Source: Gambelia wislizenii
Taxonomy: Eukaryota; Chordata; Lepidosauria; Squamata; Crotaphytidae
DNA: 64,000 nt
Reading direction: 5' to 3'
Assembly (NCBI GenBank): GCA_030847615.1
Contig: JAUMIR010000003.1
Span: 34,904,501-34,968,500 of the forward strand
Positions 33,188 to 44,344 of the stretch are shown here, in pieces. How positions within the stretch are numbered: position 1 is the stretch's first letter; the number at the start of each line of letters is the position of its first letter. The notes beneath the pieces were generated by a model. That model ran no database searches. It was not told the origin of the DNA and saw only the letters and a list, made by a program, of their open reading frames with translations. Made by a program: the position numbers and the translations under genes.

Positions 33188-33408
33188 TGCCTATGTGCCT
33201 TCAAGTCATTTCTGACTAAGGCAAACCTACCATGGGGTTTTTGAGGCAAGGTTTGTTCAAAGGGGATGTGCCTTTGTCTTCCTTTGAGGCCGAGAGAGTG
33301 TGACTTGCCTAAGGTCACCCAGTGGGCATTCATGGCTGAATAAGGATTCAAACCTTGGTCTCCATAGTCATAGTGCAATGCTGGACCTTCTACAACACTC
33401 TAGCTCTT
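33188..33408 (-). mobile_element. tRNA-derived SINE, minus strand
   Basis: 'tatgtgccttcaagtcatttctgac' tail, 'gtcacccagtgggcattcatgg' body and 'gattcaaaccttggtctcc' box B complement are all present. It is nested in the 2.35 kb hAT. Confidence 0.88.
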
Positions 33409-33533
33409 TTAACAGAAGAATATAAAGAATATAAATTAAAATTTGGAGTAATATTACTGGGAACAATGGTTTTATTGTTGTCACTAAAACACCAGTATCC
33501 CATTAGTGTTATGTGAGAGGCATTGGCCTAGAG

Positions 33534-33848
33534 CAGTGGTTCTTAACCTTTTCTTTACCAGGGACTCCCTTTAAATATCTTTTGTTGCCCCAAGACTTAA
33601 GATTTAGAACCCTAATAATAATAGCTAACAACAACAACAATACAATTACACCATCCATTAAACTTTCCCTCAGAGCACTCTTGTGGCTGGAGTGGATTGA
33701 ATGGCAATGTGTAGGCCAAGCCAGCCAGCCTTTGCCTTGGTTCCTGTCACATGGCTACTCCACTACAGGGAGGAGGTGGGCCAAGCAATCTTCAAGCCTT
33801 TGTGGACCCCCTGTGAGGACATTGCGGACCCCAAGTTAAGAACCGCTA
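33534..33848. mobile_element. Non-autonomous hAT element, 315 bp
   Basis: Starts CAGTGGTTCTTAACCTTTTC and ends CAAGTTAAGAACCGCTA. Flanking octamers GCCTAGAG (33526-33533) and GGCTAGAG (33849-33856) differ at one base, which fits a hAT target-site duplication. The ends match those of 56028-59284. Confidence 0.85.
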
Positions 33849-33960
33849 GGCTAGAGAATGCTGGAAAAGGAACAATCCAACCAGACCTTGAGAAGGGTGC
33901 TGGCAGGGGGATTCTGGGAGGTGTAATCCAAGAGTAACTTTCCCAGACTCTAAATGCAGC

Positions 33961-34580
33961 CTAGAATCATAGGGCTGGAAGGGACCCCAACGGCGATCCC
34001 ATCTGATCGGCTTCTGCCCTGCAGGAACACACAATCCAAGCATTCCTGACACATGGCCATCCAACCTATGTTTAAAAAAACCCAAAGAAGGAGACTCTGC
34101 CACACTCCAAGGCAGTGTATTCCACTTCCAAACAGCTCTTACTGTCAGGAGGTTCTTCCTAATATTCAGGTGGAATCTCTTCCTGTAGTTTGAACCCATG
34201 GCTCTGTGTCCTAGTCTCTGGAGCAGCAGAAAACAAGCTTGCTCCTTCTTCAGTATGACATCCCTTCAGATATTTAAACATGGCCATCATGTCCTCTCTC
34301 AACCTTCTCTTCTCCAGGCTAAGCATACCCAGCTCCCTAAGCTGTTCCTCATAGGACGTAATGGCTTCCAGACCTCCCACCATCCTTCTCAGTATCTTTC
34401 TTGAATTGTTGTGCCCAGAACTGGAAACAGTATTCCAGGTGAGGTCTGACCAAAGCAGAATGGAGTGATACTATTACTTCCCTTGATCTAGACACTACTC
34501 CTATTAATGCAGCCTAGAATCGCATTTGCATTTTTTGCTGCTGCATCACACTGCTAACTCATGTTTAGCTTGTAGTCCAC
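33961..34580 (-). mobile_element. CR1 LINE, 3' end
   Basis: Minus-strand frames give the end of ORF2: LRELGMLSLEKRRLREDM, then LKGCHTEEGASLFSAAPETR, then NIRKNLLTVRAVWKWNTLPW and SPSLGFFKHRLDGH. This is the usual CR1 C-terminus, followed by the 3' untranslated region to 33961. A frameshift near 34180 splits it. It is 5'-truncated. Confidence 0.92.
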
Positions 34581-34699
34581 TCTTTATTTTCTTTGAGGAA
34601 ATCTACACCATTGTATTAATTGCTAATAAACAAAAAATATTATGATAGTGCCTATAATATAGTTTTTAAACTAAATTACTGGTGGCAAATTATGTAATA

Positions 34700-34932
34700 C
34701 AGTAGGCCCCTCTTATCCACTGGGGATTGGTTCGGGGGGGTGGATTCTGAAAACCATGAATAATAGTGAATGCCATTGAAAATAATGGGACTTCTGGTTT
34801 AAAATACCATAGAGTTGCCTTGGAGGGCCTAGAAAAGGACTAAGGAAGACACATTTTCTAGGAAAACTCTATGGTAGGTGTGCTGTTTTGTGTCCCATGG
34901 GTAATGAATCCATGGATACGGAGGTCCTACTA
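34700..34932. mobile_element. Pogo/Tigger-like element, 233 bp
   Basis: Starts CAGTAGGCCCCTCTTATCC, ends GATACGGAGGTCCTACT, with TA adjacent on both sides. It contains 'ctggggattggttcgggggg' and 'tttctaggaaaactctatgg'. It is the complete relative of the copy at 14891. Confidence 0.8.
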
Positions 34933-35030
34933 TAATCTGAACATCCTGTATGGTGAATAGGTTAGGTTACATTGATCTGAGATAAACATATGGGGGCCCC
35001 AAAATTCCTTAAACCGGCCCTGGTTCTTCC

Positions 35031-35130
35031 TCCTTAATAACTTTTGCCATCTTGACCACACTCTGATGTCACTTGGCCATACGTGCCCCATTTTTCATCC
35101 ATGAAATGTTGGAGGGCATGTGTACTTACC
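35031..35130 (+). repeat. Dispersed repeat R, right part
   Basis: Continuation of 32405-32667 beyond the hAT insertion. It matches 4465-4555. Confidence 0.78.
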
Positions 35131-36307
35131 AATGGCTATTGGAAATAGTGATCTCACTTTTTTGTAAAGGCTTTCAGATAAGATAGTACCACAGATTGGT
35201 TAAGCAACAAATTCATGTTTATTATTATAATATCTGCAAATTCTGAAGCATCTTTCTCTATTTCTGTCTGTTGCACTTCAGATATGAGTTACGTAGAGGG
35301 TCAGGCTAAGTAATGTTTTTTTAAAAAATCAGGAAAGCACTCTGCTTTTGTCTAGAAGTGATCAGGTAAAGAAAAGGGCTGTTGTTATCTAGCTAGATTT
35401 TCTTTTTCTTCTCCTTTTAAGTTTCTTTCACAGGAATATTAAAAATATTTACCTGAATTCAAAATGTTGTAGCTGTTCACCACTGAGAAGAGTCAGCCAT
35501 GCCCTCTTCTACAATTACAATACAGTACTCACGTTCATTCTGTTCCATTCCTTCATGTTCCATTCTTTCATCCCCAACAGCCAGCATCTGCAGTGACTAG
35601 TTATACAGTTGGCCCTCAACTTTCATGGGGGTTGGGGTGGAATAGTGCTTTTTTTTTTTTTTTACTACATTACACACTGGCCCTCACCCATAAAACTAAA
35701 CTAAAAATAGTCTAAATTATTTCATCAAAAATCAACATGGCTCAATGAGTTTGAGATTTTAATCTTAAAGTAATTTGTCCTCTCATAAGACGTAAATTAT
35801 TGATAACATTGACTGAAGACGGCATATTTTATAGGACATTTTTGCTTCATTGAGGAAAAAGTTGACTTAAGCCTCTTCTGTTGAGTTTTAAAAAAAAAAA
35901 ACAAGTGGCCATACTCCCTCTGGGAAATGATGTTGCCAAATTCATCTTATACTTTGAATCTAATACTGAGTAAATAAAGTGATGATCTAAAGTAAATCCA
36001 AGAGTTGTTACTCACTACAGTAGTTGCATTTCTGGATTTATTATATAAATTCCCACTTTTCTGTACAAATAAAAATACAGTTTACATTAATGGAATGCTG
36101 GTGGCATCTAGTGGTTAGCTAATAGTATATAGTCTGTGAAGAAATGCTATGCTTTAACACTTTGTGACATCAACTGAATAACATAGCATGACTCTTTTTC
36201 ACATGAGGCCTTTTCAAATTTAGACTTTTTAATCAAGAAATCTTAGGGGAACTCAACAGATTTTTGCAACAAAAACAAAAATGGGTTATTCTGGAGATAT
36301 ATAGCCA
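35131..36307. other. Unassigned; pogo-like 5' end at 35606
   Basis: At 35606 CAGTTGGCCCTCAACTTTC follows a TA and matches the terminus of the 21766-23290 element, but no other end is visible. The rest is AT-rich without coding signal. Confidence 0.45.
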
Positions 36308-36549
36308 TTGAGCCAGTGTGGTATAGTGGTTTGGAGTGTTCGACTAGGACTCTGGAAGACCAGGGCTCAAATCTCCACTTAGCCAGGCAAACTCACTGGG
36401 TGGCCTTGGGCAAGTCACACTTTCTCAGCCTCAGAGGAAGGCAATAGCAACCTCCCTCTGAAACAATCTTGTCAAGAGAACCCTGTGAGAGGTTAACCTT
36501 AGGGTCATCATAAATCAGAAATGACTTGAAGGCACACAACAACAAAAAA
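36308..36549 (+). mobile_element. tRNA-derived SINE, full length
   Basis: Head 'gccagtgtggtatagtggtttgg', box B 'agggctcaaatctc', 'gtggccttgggcaagtcac', tail 'gacttgaaggcacacaacaac'. Confidence 0.9.
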
Positions 36550-36699
36550 TGTATGTGTGATGTATGCACTATCCAGGGAACTTAAACAGCAACAACAAGA
36601 ACAACAAAAACTATTCTAAAAAGATCCCAAGCACCACTACTAACTTTAAAGAAAACTAAAAGAAACATTACAGATATTTTATCAAAACAGACACAATGG

Positions 36700-37306
36700 G
36701 GAGATTATCAGATGAGTGCCTAAAAATGTTATTATGAGACTATATTTTACAGCGTTTATGTTCTGGCACAATAACACATGTTTTCACATGCTGCTGTGAT
36801 AACAATACAGAATTGCCCCAAGAATCTGGCAATACGAGCACTCACATTGCTTACTTCTGCATTTCTCTGTGAATGTAATGATTTCAGTGCATTGTGCAAG
36901 AAGATGCAAGCACGCTAAAAAGCCCCAAAGCACCAAAATTAAAAAAGAAAATGTTCATAAAATCACAGATACACATTCAGAAACTTGCAAGCAAGATGGG
37001 GAGGTTCATAAAAAGGGCATACAGTACCTAGTTTTCCCATTCACACCCGAAAGTGTTCTGACGAGACCACCCATTGACAATGGAATCACGCCAGAAGAGT
37101 GTGCCTTGTCACACACACTGAAATCCGGAACACAAACACTATGGGAGATCAATTCACGACTTCTTCCCGTCAATAAAAAAGAACTCCCTCGTAACGGCAG
37201 CAGAACGCTTTCCTAACACTGGGACACAACATTGTTTGATAAGGAAGCCCTTTTGCAATATCATGGCATCGTTATAACACCGTTTTTGATGCATCTGATA
37301 ATCTCC
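36700..37306. mobile_element. Non-autonomous Harbinger-like element, 607 bp
   Basis: Bounded by GGAGATTATCAGATGAGTGC and GATGCATCTGATAATCTCC. Shares 'gggaggttcataaaaag' with 6413-6977. The TSD is not clear (TGG against AAA). The 115-residue plus frame 36869-37216 lies wholly inside it and has no transposase-like feature. Confidence 0.72.
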
Positions 37307-37620
37307 AAAGACACACACTCACCCCCACACAAATCAAAAACCTTCTTTTATATACAGAGATGCAAAAAAAAAAAAAATACATACCCCATTCCCTCCTCTT
37401 ACAGGGACATGGAAACATACACTTCCCTTTCTCACATGCACACAGATGCAACAACACACACATACCTCTCTCTCCCTCTCCTTCCCTCCGTCCCTCACAT
37501 ACATACATACACACACTCTCTGACATAGATGCAAACACACACCTCAAGCCAGCAGGAGTTTCCTGGCTTGCTTTTTGATGATCCTCTCCCCGCTCCCCAC
37601 GCTCACACACACACACATGC
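37307..37620. repeat. CA-rich low-complexity tract
   Basis: Dense CACA, ACATAC and CTCT runs with a poly-A of about 14 at 37366-37379. It accounts for the Cys/Val-rich frames on the minus strand. Confidence 0.8.
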
Positions 37621-37796
37621 ATCCAGCCTTCGTGGGTTCCCTCTGTGCATGGACTTGCTTGCTCTTGACATCTGAATGTCAGACCTTCGTAAATATAAGG
37701 GAGAAATAGAAGGTCAATAAGGGAGCCAGAGGATCCAAAAAATAGCTTGAATACAGAAGAACCCCAGGAAATAAGGGAGAGTTGGTCACCCTACCT

Positions 37797-37920
37797 AAGA
37801 GCTCTCTGGCTGACAGTTCTAAATGCCCCTCCCTAAACTGCAAATCCCAGGATTGCACAGGAGGCAGCCATAGCAGTTAAAGTGGAATAATAGCACTATA
37901 ACAGTATAGTGTGATAATCT
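37797..37920. mobile_element. Fragment of the 11312 palindromic MITE family
   Basis: 'gagctctctggctgacagttc', 'ccctccctaaactgcaaatccc' and 'gcactataacagtatagtgtg' reproduce the right half of 11405-11525. The left half is missing. Confidence 0.75.
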
Positions 37921-40194
37921 TAAAAGTCTGCATTCACAGTGCACCAGCCTCTGTGATTTGAACCCAAATTCTGCCTTCTCTTCACACTATGTATAGACTA
38001 CTCCCTGGAAACCCAAATGCTCAGATTATACAGGGCCTGATCCAGCAGAAGTTAAGTACTCTTGATTTGTTCTCTTATATTAAAACCAGAGAAATTGCTC
38101 AGCATTATTTAGATCATGCTGTTCTTTTATTATGTAGACACACACCACTAACACCACATGCTGGCAATAATCTTGGGTATATTGTAAGCTGAAGCAGAAT
38201 TTGCATCTACTTCAGCAAGTAACATACTTAAACCTGCTAGCAGTAAAACACACTTTTGCAGGCTATAACCATCTTCACCAGTGAGTTATATGAACAGTTT
38301 GAAAGCTTGTGTAAGCTTCCTGCTGATAGCTGTGGCAGCAACAAAGCACCAGGCTCTTATCAAGGTTGGCACAAGCTCCTGCCCAAAATCCCGAGGCTAA
38401 ATAATCCTTAACTGGGTATCTTGGAAAGAAATTCTTCCCCACTTGCAATGCATGATAAACTGCAAGGAACCTGATATGGTGTGTTGTTGTTTTCTGGGGA
38501 TAGGGTTAAAGAAGAACAGAATGGAAACTGGAAAAGCTTTCTAAATGACACACTGTTAAACACATCACAGAACTGTAATTTGACACACTAACACATACCA
38601 GTTGGAAAGATCTCCTCCCTGATTGCAAAGTCGCTGTACTATATTGCAAAGAATCAAATACCACACTCAGTTTGAATAGGCAAGTCATTACTAAAATACA
38701 GTAGTATATGGGCCTGTTGGAAGTCCCCATTGTTATTAGAGACCAACAACTGTGGAAGCCCTGAAGTACTAGCATCTAGTGCAGCAATGATGAATACCAG
38801 CAAATGGATCAGAGGAGGGGAAACAAATAGTACTTCACTGTCAGATCAAAATAGCTGGCAATAAATGGCTACAAATAATTTAGATCCATAAGCAGAAATA
38901 ATTAGTATCATCAAATTACCATGAAGCAGCTGTTTAATAATTTGCTAGCTCTTCTTGATCTCCTGAATAGACAAGAGCTCAGCCTAGCAGCCACCTTATA
39001 ATCAGGACTGGGCTGCTCTCCAGGGCCAGAGTCTAGTGCTGCGGTTGCCATTTGGGACAACTAGAAATGTTATTGCATCACTCCTGGGGCTCATCTACAC
39101 AAGACGAAATAATACTCATTCCTGCACATTATTGCCAATTGCAGCTGCATTCTTTTGTCTCCAAGATGTTTTGTAAAAACCATACCCTGAGAAGCTGTCC
39201 ACGGTTTGAAGTTCAGACACCCACGAATCAAGATGATGGCCGTAAATTAGAGCAATAAACACTGACACCATTGCACAACATTTTTTTTAATATTAAAGCA
39301 GAGGTGCGCAAGTGCAGCCTTCTGATAAATATATATATTTGGGTGATCAGTGGAGCAAAATAATGCACAATTGCTAACTCAAAAAATCCAACAGTGTGCT
39401 TCTGGGCACTGCCTTGTCAGAAAGCCTCCCCCTCACACACATCCAACCACTGAGATCTCTAGTCACACTGAGACTGTGCAGCAAATCAAACTGGTTTTCT
39501 TAATGGGGCACTAATGTGCATTTCCTTGTATTATTTTTTAAAATATGGGGAAAGTTGCAAAGGCTTTTCCTGCACCGTAAATTGAGGTTTTTTGCCCCCC
39601 TCCTTCCAAAAAAGGCTAATCGCTATGGGATCTCGCTGAGACAAAAGGTATTCCCAGCTAATTATGTAAGGGATATTTTCACCGTCTACACAGGCATGCC
39701 CTCAGATGCTTGTGTTATAAGGTATGCCCTCTGAGCACATAAAAATAAACCCTCTCATGTTTTAAGTGCACACGCCCATCAGAGATCTTGTGAGCTTGGC
39801 CAACAGTGTGTCTTACGCAAACTGGACTCCGTAAAGCATATTCGCAACTCTAAAAGGAGAATTTTATTCAGTACACAAAAAACAAGATCTATATAATCAT
39901 TGCATTGGGGAATGCCAAATGTTATGGTAGAGCTTGAAAATTGGCAAACAGCACATGTGAAATACAAATGAATGCCTAATAGAGCACAGTAGCTTTAGGA
40001 TAGGGCAATACTAATGAGCAAACTTGTAAGGCTGCCAAAGTTTGGAAGCGGTAGACATTGCCAAGAAGAGGGAGAATGAGAGAGAAAAAGAGGTTCAAAA
40101 GTAAGGACAATAAAATATTTTCTCTAATACACGCACACACCAGACAAAGAGGGGCTAGTTTTAGGATGCTGCAAGGTATAGGGAAAGTACTATA
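37921..40194. other. Mostly unassigned; weak TIR candidate at 39087-39711
   Basis: GGGGCTCATCTACACAAGACG at 39087 and a loosely complementary CGTCTACACAGGCATGCCCTC at 39711 may bound another element of the GGGCTCATCTACAC group. The match is imperfect and no target duplication is seen. The remainder looks single-copy and non-coding. Confidence 0.35.
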
Positions 40195-40417
40195 CATGTC
40201 AATCCCTGTATCCATGGAGGATACGTTCCAAGATTCCCCATGGATACCTGAAACCATGGATAATAGGGAACCCTATTATTTTCAATGAGATGAACCCCAG
40301 AATTTGACCACAGAATCACACTGGAGAATCTAGAAATGCCTAGACAGAACATATTTTTTTCTAACATGGATAAGTGAAACTGTGGATACTGAATCCATGG
40401 ATACAGGAGTCAACCTG
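40195..40417. mobile_element. Pogo/Tigger-like element, 223 bp
   Basis: Left end CATGTCAATCCCTGTATCC and right end GGATACAGGAGTCAACCTG with TA on both sides. Interior 'ttttcaatgagatgaacccc' and repeated 'ccatggata' motifs. It is non-coding. Confidence 0.75.
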
Positions 40418-41024
40418 TACTCCCTGAAAGACAGATTTTACAGATGACAAAACTTACCTCTCCTTGGTTGGACCTTTCTCGCACAAAACTATGGAGAGTT
40501 GGCACTCCTAGCTGGAACAGTGCACAGACAAGGAGGACAGACTAACCTTCATGCCAGAACAAGGACATTGAGAAAGAACCTAACAAGTTTCTCTGGCCAA
40601 AATCCCAGATTCTGGGGTCTGTAAGAATGTTTTTGGCTAAAAGGGGCAAAGTTTAACCAGTAATTTCAGCAAGAGGCCTCCAGAAGCTTCCTCCTGTGGC
40701 TTTCGGTTGAAACTTCAAGTATAACCCTCCCACCACCCACCTGAATGAACTACCTTTGAATTTGGAGTCATTTTAAAACATTTCAGGTGGGAAAAGTAAG
40801 GATAATGTCAGGAAGTTCTCTAACTCCAAACAAGAGGTGTCTGTCTAAACTTCCTGAGAGACATTACCAGGTACTTTCTTTAACAAAACAACCCTCCCTC
40901 CTCTCCCCTCTTTCTGCAGATCTGATCTACTCTCAACAGATGGTGGAACTGAAAGGTAGCTCTTGGTGCTACTTATGCTAGCACCTAAAAAGGTGGAGTT
41001 CCCACCAAAAGCTACTCAGCTCTG

Positions 41025-41120
41025 GAAAGTTCCATGGATGGATCTGCACAGGCGCAATACCCAATTGTGTTAAGGGCACAGATGGCCACTCGAAGAACTA
41101 CAGTTACAGGTAAGCAACCT
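41025..41120 (+). repeat. Dispersed repeat with donor-like end
   Basis: 'gttccatggatggatctgcacaggcgcaa' to 'cgaagaactacagttacaggtaagcaacc'. A diverged copy of the first part lies at 47772-47842. The ACAGGTAAG end resembles a splice donor, but no exon is supported. Confidence 0.5.
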
Positions 41121-41291
41121 GTCATTTCCCTTGGTTTCAGGAAAGTCCACATCAAATATTTTAATCCTGCTAATACACAGAATTCCTATTTGGAGCTTCT
41201 GGCCATAGAATTGAGAAGTTCAGTTTAGAATATAGAGGTACTGAAGAGCAACCTCTTCTTACCAGTGTAGATTAGCCTGTACACCCTGACC

Positions 41292-41400
41292 CAGGAATGG
41301 GAAACCTGGCCCTCCAAGTGGTGTTGCACTACAACTTCCATCAGCCCAAGCCAATTTGAACATCTGAAGGGCCACGTAATTCCCATCATTGCCCTAATCT
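41292..41400. repeat. Palindromic interspersed repeat copy
   Basis: 'gggaaacctggccctccaag', 'actacaacttccatcagccc' and 'acatctgaagggccacg' give the same foldback as 120-285. Confidence 0.55.
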
Positions 41401-41839
41401 ACCTCCAATTCCAAGGATCAGTTTATGCATGGTTACTTTATGAAATATGAAAGCCAGCCTTTTGGGATTCCTAACTGGCTACTGCTTACTTGCCTGAGAT
41501 TGACATGTGGACATGTTTCATTAGAAGAAATGTGCACACTAAGCAATTGTTCAGAACCATTTTCAGATTAATTTTCAATTCATCAAAAATGGGATCCTTT
41601 GCATTTATATCCAGACACCTCTGTTCCAATCTGTTTCACATCCCCAAAGACTCTACCCATTGACAGTCTCTGTCTTTGCACTTAGAGAAAGAGAGATTGA
41701 GAGAGAGAGAGAACTCATGTATACAAGCTACAGAATAGGTCTGATCAGGTGATCTTCCATCTCCATAAACCGCTAAGACATTCATAGAATCTACATTATT
41801 AGTATTCAAGAGTATATCTTTGACCTACCGTAGGTTTAG

Positions 41840-42060
41840 TGGTTTTTTCACTGATTGTATTGTTTAAATTGTATTGTTTTTAACTGCTTTTTATCATTTT
41901 AAATCTATGTTTTAAATTGTTTTAATATTACTACTAGTTTAATTCTGTTCTAATGTTTACTTTTGTGTGTTTTGTAATCATTTTAATTTTTCATCATTTT
42001 AATATTGTAATCATTTTAATATGTAAACTGCCTTGGGTCTCAATCTTGGGGAAAAGGCTG
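41840..42060 (+). mobile_element. L2-like LINE 3' tail
   Basis: Long T-rich run with 'ttttaaattgttttaatatt', ending 'gtaaactgccttgggtctc' and 'gggaaaaggctgaatgatg', the standard L2-like end. Confidence 0.68.
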
Positions 42061-43496
42061 AATGATGATGATCCTGTTGGGGACTTATGTCTTCATAAGT
42101 GGATGTATATATGTGGGAATTAGAAGGTGGCAGTTCTGTAATGTCCATCTCTAGTAAAGGGCTGCTGTTACATGACCACGTAGGGGAGCCAGCCAAGTAG
42201 CTGATGCACAACAGGACTGATGCACATTGAGACACCAGTCGTGGGTGCCAATGTACATCAGGAGACTTGCTGGTGTCCCATTATGCATCTCCACAGTTCA
42301 CTAATAGGGTCTCTTGGCATCTGCTATGTAGCTAAGTATAACTAAAGTTACGTAATGTACACTGTGCTAGAGGATTACAGCCAATAATAATAACAATAAC
42401 AATAATAATAATGATGAAGAAAAATTTGAAGATGTTTTATTTAGATTGTATTCAAATTAAAATTGATGTTTAAAAATAAATCATTGATTTTTATCGACCC
42501 TGAATACATGTGACCAGTGTTTGGAATTATCAATGTGATACAAATCTAGAGGTTGGGGAGGGGTGAATTTATAAGACCATGACTTAAATAAGTGGAGCTA
42601 ATTGTCTTTTTAAATTGTATGCAACTTTTAATGAGAGAACCACTGTCGTCTCTTTACTACAGCTTTGTAACCTACAGGTGAAATGCTGAGAGGTCTCCAT
42701 TTTCAGGTACAAAGACAAGACCTGGAGTTGCTCTATTGTAACACTCTTATATCTGTTTTGCAGTGGAGCATTTCAATGAGTAAGATAGAGCACCTCTGCT
42801 TTTAACTGCAGGATGCTGGGAGCAACCAGCACTAGGCTATTCTACCATGCCCTTCCTATGGGCTTCCGAAGCCCTTCCTATGGGCTTCCGAAGACCTATC
42901 CATATGGCTGGACTGGATGAGTCTTTCAACTGTTCAAGCAAGGAATTTCTGCTGTCTTTAGATAACAGTTACAGTTTCTGGATTGGCATTTGGCCCAATT
43001 GTTGTAAATGAGGCAGTTTGGATAAAACCCAGCCCCTCTAAACAATCTACTGTTGCACAGTACGCTTGGTTAAAGCTTGAAAACATAGCTGTTGGGTGAT
43101 CTGAATATTAAGAGAGGTTACTATGTAAAATCCATCAGTCTTGCATATATAAACAGTTTTTAAAATTAGGGCAAATAGTGTTAGGAGGCTAGTACAATTT
43201 AACAAGGAATTTTGCTCAAAATGTACATTTTTATACTGTGTACTAGAGTAGGTATTAGTTTGTTGTAGTCAATGTCCTTGGTTTCAAGGAGAATGTATGC
43301 CCCCTCCCAATCTATATATGAATGTGGCTTTTCTGATACATCAGTAGTATTTAAATGGTTCTGTCTGTATTTTGTTCTGTACAAGTCATAATTTTCAAAA
43401 GTCCATTTCCTTTGGGTTTAGTAACTCTGATACTAATGACAATATTGTGTGGCATTTGGCTTTTTTTGTCTCCTCTTCTTTCTAAAAAACCCTAAG
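42061..43496. other. No gene; tandem duplication at 42850-42893
   Basis: CCCTTCCTATGGGCTTCCGA plus AG occurs twice head to tail at 42850-42893. An (AAT)-rich microsatellite lies at 42385-42412. No coding feature is recognised. Confidence 0.55.
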
Positions 43497-43800
43497 GTAG
43501 TGAAGTCGAAGGCTTTCACTGCCAGCATCCATAGATTTTCCTTAGTTTTTTCCCAGCAGATAATGGGCCACCAACCAACCATTAGCCAAACAGACACTAA
43601 TCCTCCTTGCATTTCTACACCCAGAAACTAACCATTCAAATACACAAATTTACATATCCTCCCCAACAGGGGTTCACAATATATAAACTACACACACACA
43701 CTTACCCAACCATTCTCTGAAGATGCCAGCCACAGATGCAGGCGAAACGTCAGAAGTAAACTCTTCCAGAACACGGCCTCACAGCCCAGAAAAAAACCAA
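43497..43800 (+). mobile_element. Penelope-like element terminal fragment
   Basis: Begins 'agtgaagtcgaaggctttcactgcc' and ends 'gaacacggcctcacagccc'. AGATTTTCCTTAGTTTTTT near the left end is the inverse of AAAAAAACCAAGGAAAATCT at the right end. The 'gaaggctttca' and 'gatgcaggcgaaacgtcag' phrases are ones I associate with Penelope-like retroelement ends in reptiles. It encodes no protein. The family call rests on memory of the consensus, so it is moderate. Confidence 0.5.
43713..43755 (+). ncRNA. Hammerhead-ribozyme-like core
   Basis: CTGAAGA at 43717-43723 fits the first conserved core block (CUGANGA). GAAACGTC at 43744-43751 fits the second (GAAA, a very short stem III, then the cleavage triplet GUC). 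TTCT (43713-43716) and AGAA (43752-43755) can pair as stem I. GCC and GGC can pair as stem II around a loop, with one extra T after the first block. Penelope-like elements are known to carry such minimal hammerheads. Activity of this copy is unknown. Confidence 0.45.
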
Positions 43801-43814
43801 GGAAAATCTTTAAG

Positions 43815-44255
43815 GTAGGTTTGGGAATCTGTGGCCCTCTGGATGTTTCTAAAATACAGGTTGAGTCTCCCTTATCTGGTATTTCAAACTCCAAAATATT
43901 CCAAAATCCAAAATTGTCCTCATGGGTAGCTGAGACAGTGATACCTTTGCTTTCTGGTGCTTCAGTGTACATGAACTTTGTTTCATACACAAAATTATTT
44001 AAAATAGTGTGTATAAAAATACCTTCAGGCTATGTTTATAAAGTGTATATGAAACATGAATGAATTTTGTGTTTAGACTTGGGTCTCATCTCCAAGATAC
44101 CTCATTATGCATATGCAAGTCTTCCAAAATCCAAAATATTCCAAAATCCAAAATACCTCTGGTCCCAAACATTTCAGATAAGGGAGGCTTAACGTCTTAA
44201 CATCTAGGGTTGATGGGAGTTGCAGTCCCACAGCTTGTGGATGGCCAGATTATCT
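43815..44255. repeat. Palindromic repeat copy interrupted by a Tigger-like element
   Basis: 'gggaatctgtggccctctggatgttt' precedes, and 'gatgggagttgcagtcccacag' follows, the inserted element at 43857-44196. Confidence 0.5.
43857..44196 (-). mobile_element. Pogo/Tigger-like MITE (CAGGTTGAGTCTCCCTTATC type)
   Basis: Ends CAGGTTGAGTCTCCCTTATC and AGATAAGGGAGGCTTAACGTC form an inverted repeat. 'ccaaaatattccaaaatcc' occurs near both ends, and the interior 'aaattcattcatgtttcatatacac' (minus strand) closely recalls a mammalian Tigger-type MITE. The left flank keeps TA; the right flank is altered. The frames here have no transposase. Confidence 0.72.
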
Positions 44256-44344
44256 AGTAAGAATTATTGATTTGTGATATCTGAGTATGCTCAGTAAGAA
44301 CTATTGCTGTGAATGTGAAAGAGGCATTATCTTTTCCTTTATTT

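Larger units (their letters stand above)
32676..35022. mobile_element. hAT element, 2.35 kb, perfect 8-bp TSD, with four nested elements
   Basis: Starts CAGGGCCGGTTTAA and ends TTAAACCGGCCCTG, a perfect 14-bp inverted repeat. The 8-bp target duplication GTTCTTCC is perfect (32668-32675 and 35023-35030). Inside lie a (TTTC)n tract, a SINE (33188-33408), a second hAT (33534-33848), a CR1 tail (33961-34580) and a pogo-like element (34700-34932). Frames here are repeat-driven and no transposase is seen. Confidence 0.93.

Noticed and set aside
32841..33378. Lys/Arg-rich and Phe/Leu/Ser-rich frames
   Set aside because: They are produced by the (TTTC)n microsatellite and a reverse SINE.
36869..37216. 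115-residue frame considered as a transposase
   Set aside because: It is inside a 607-bp non-autonomous element. No catalytic motif or helix-turn-helix pattern is visible, and related elements do not keep the frame.
37272..37622. Cys/Val-rich minus-strand frame that looks like a secreted peptide
   Set aside because: It is a translation of CA/TG-rich low-complexity DNA.
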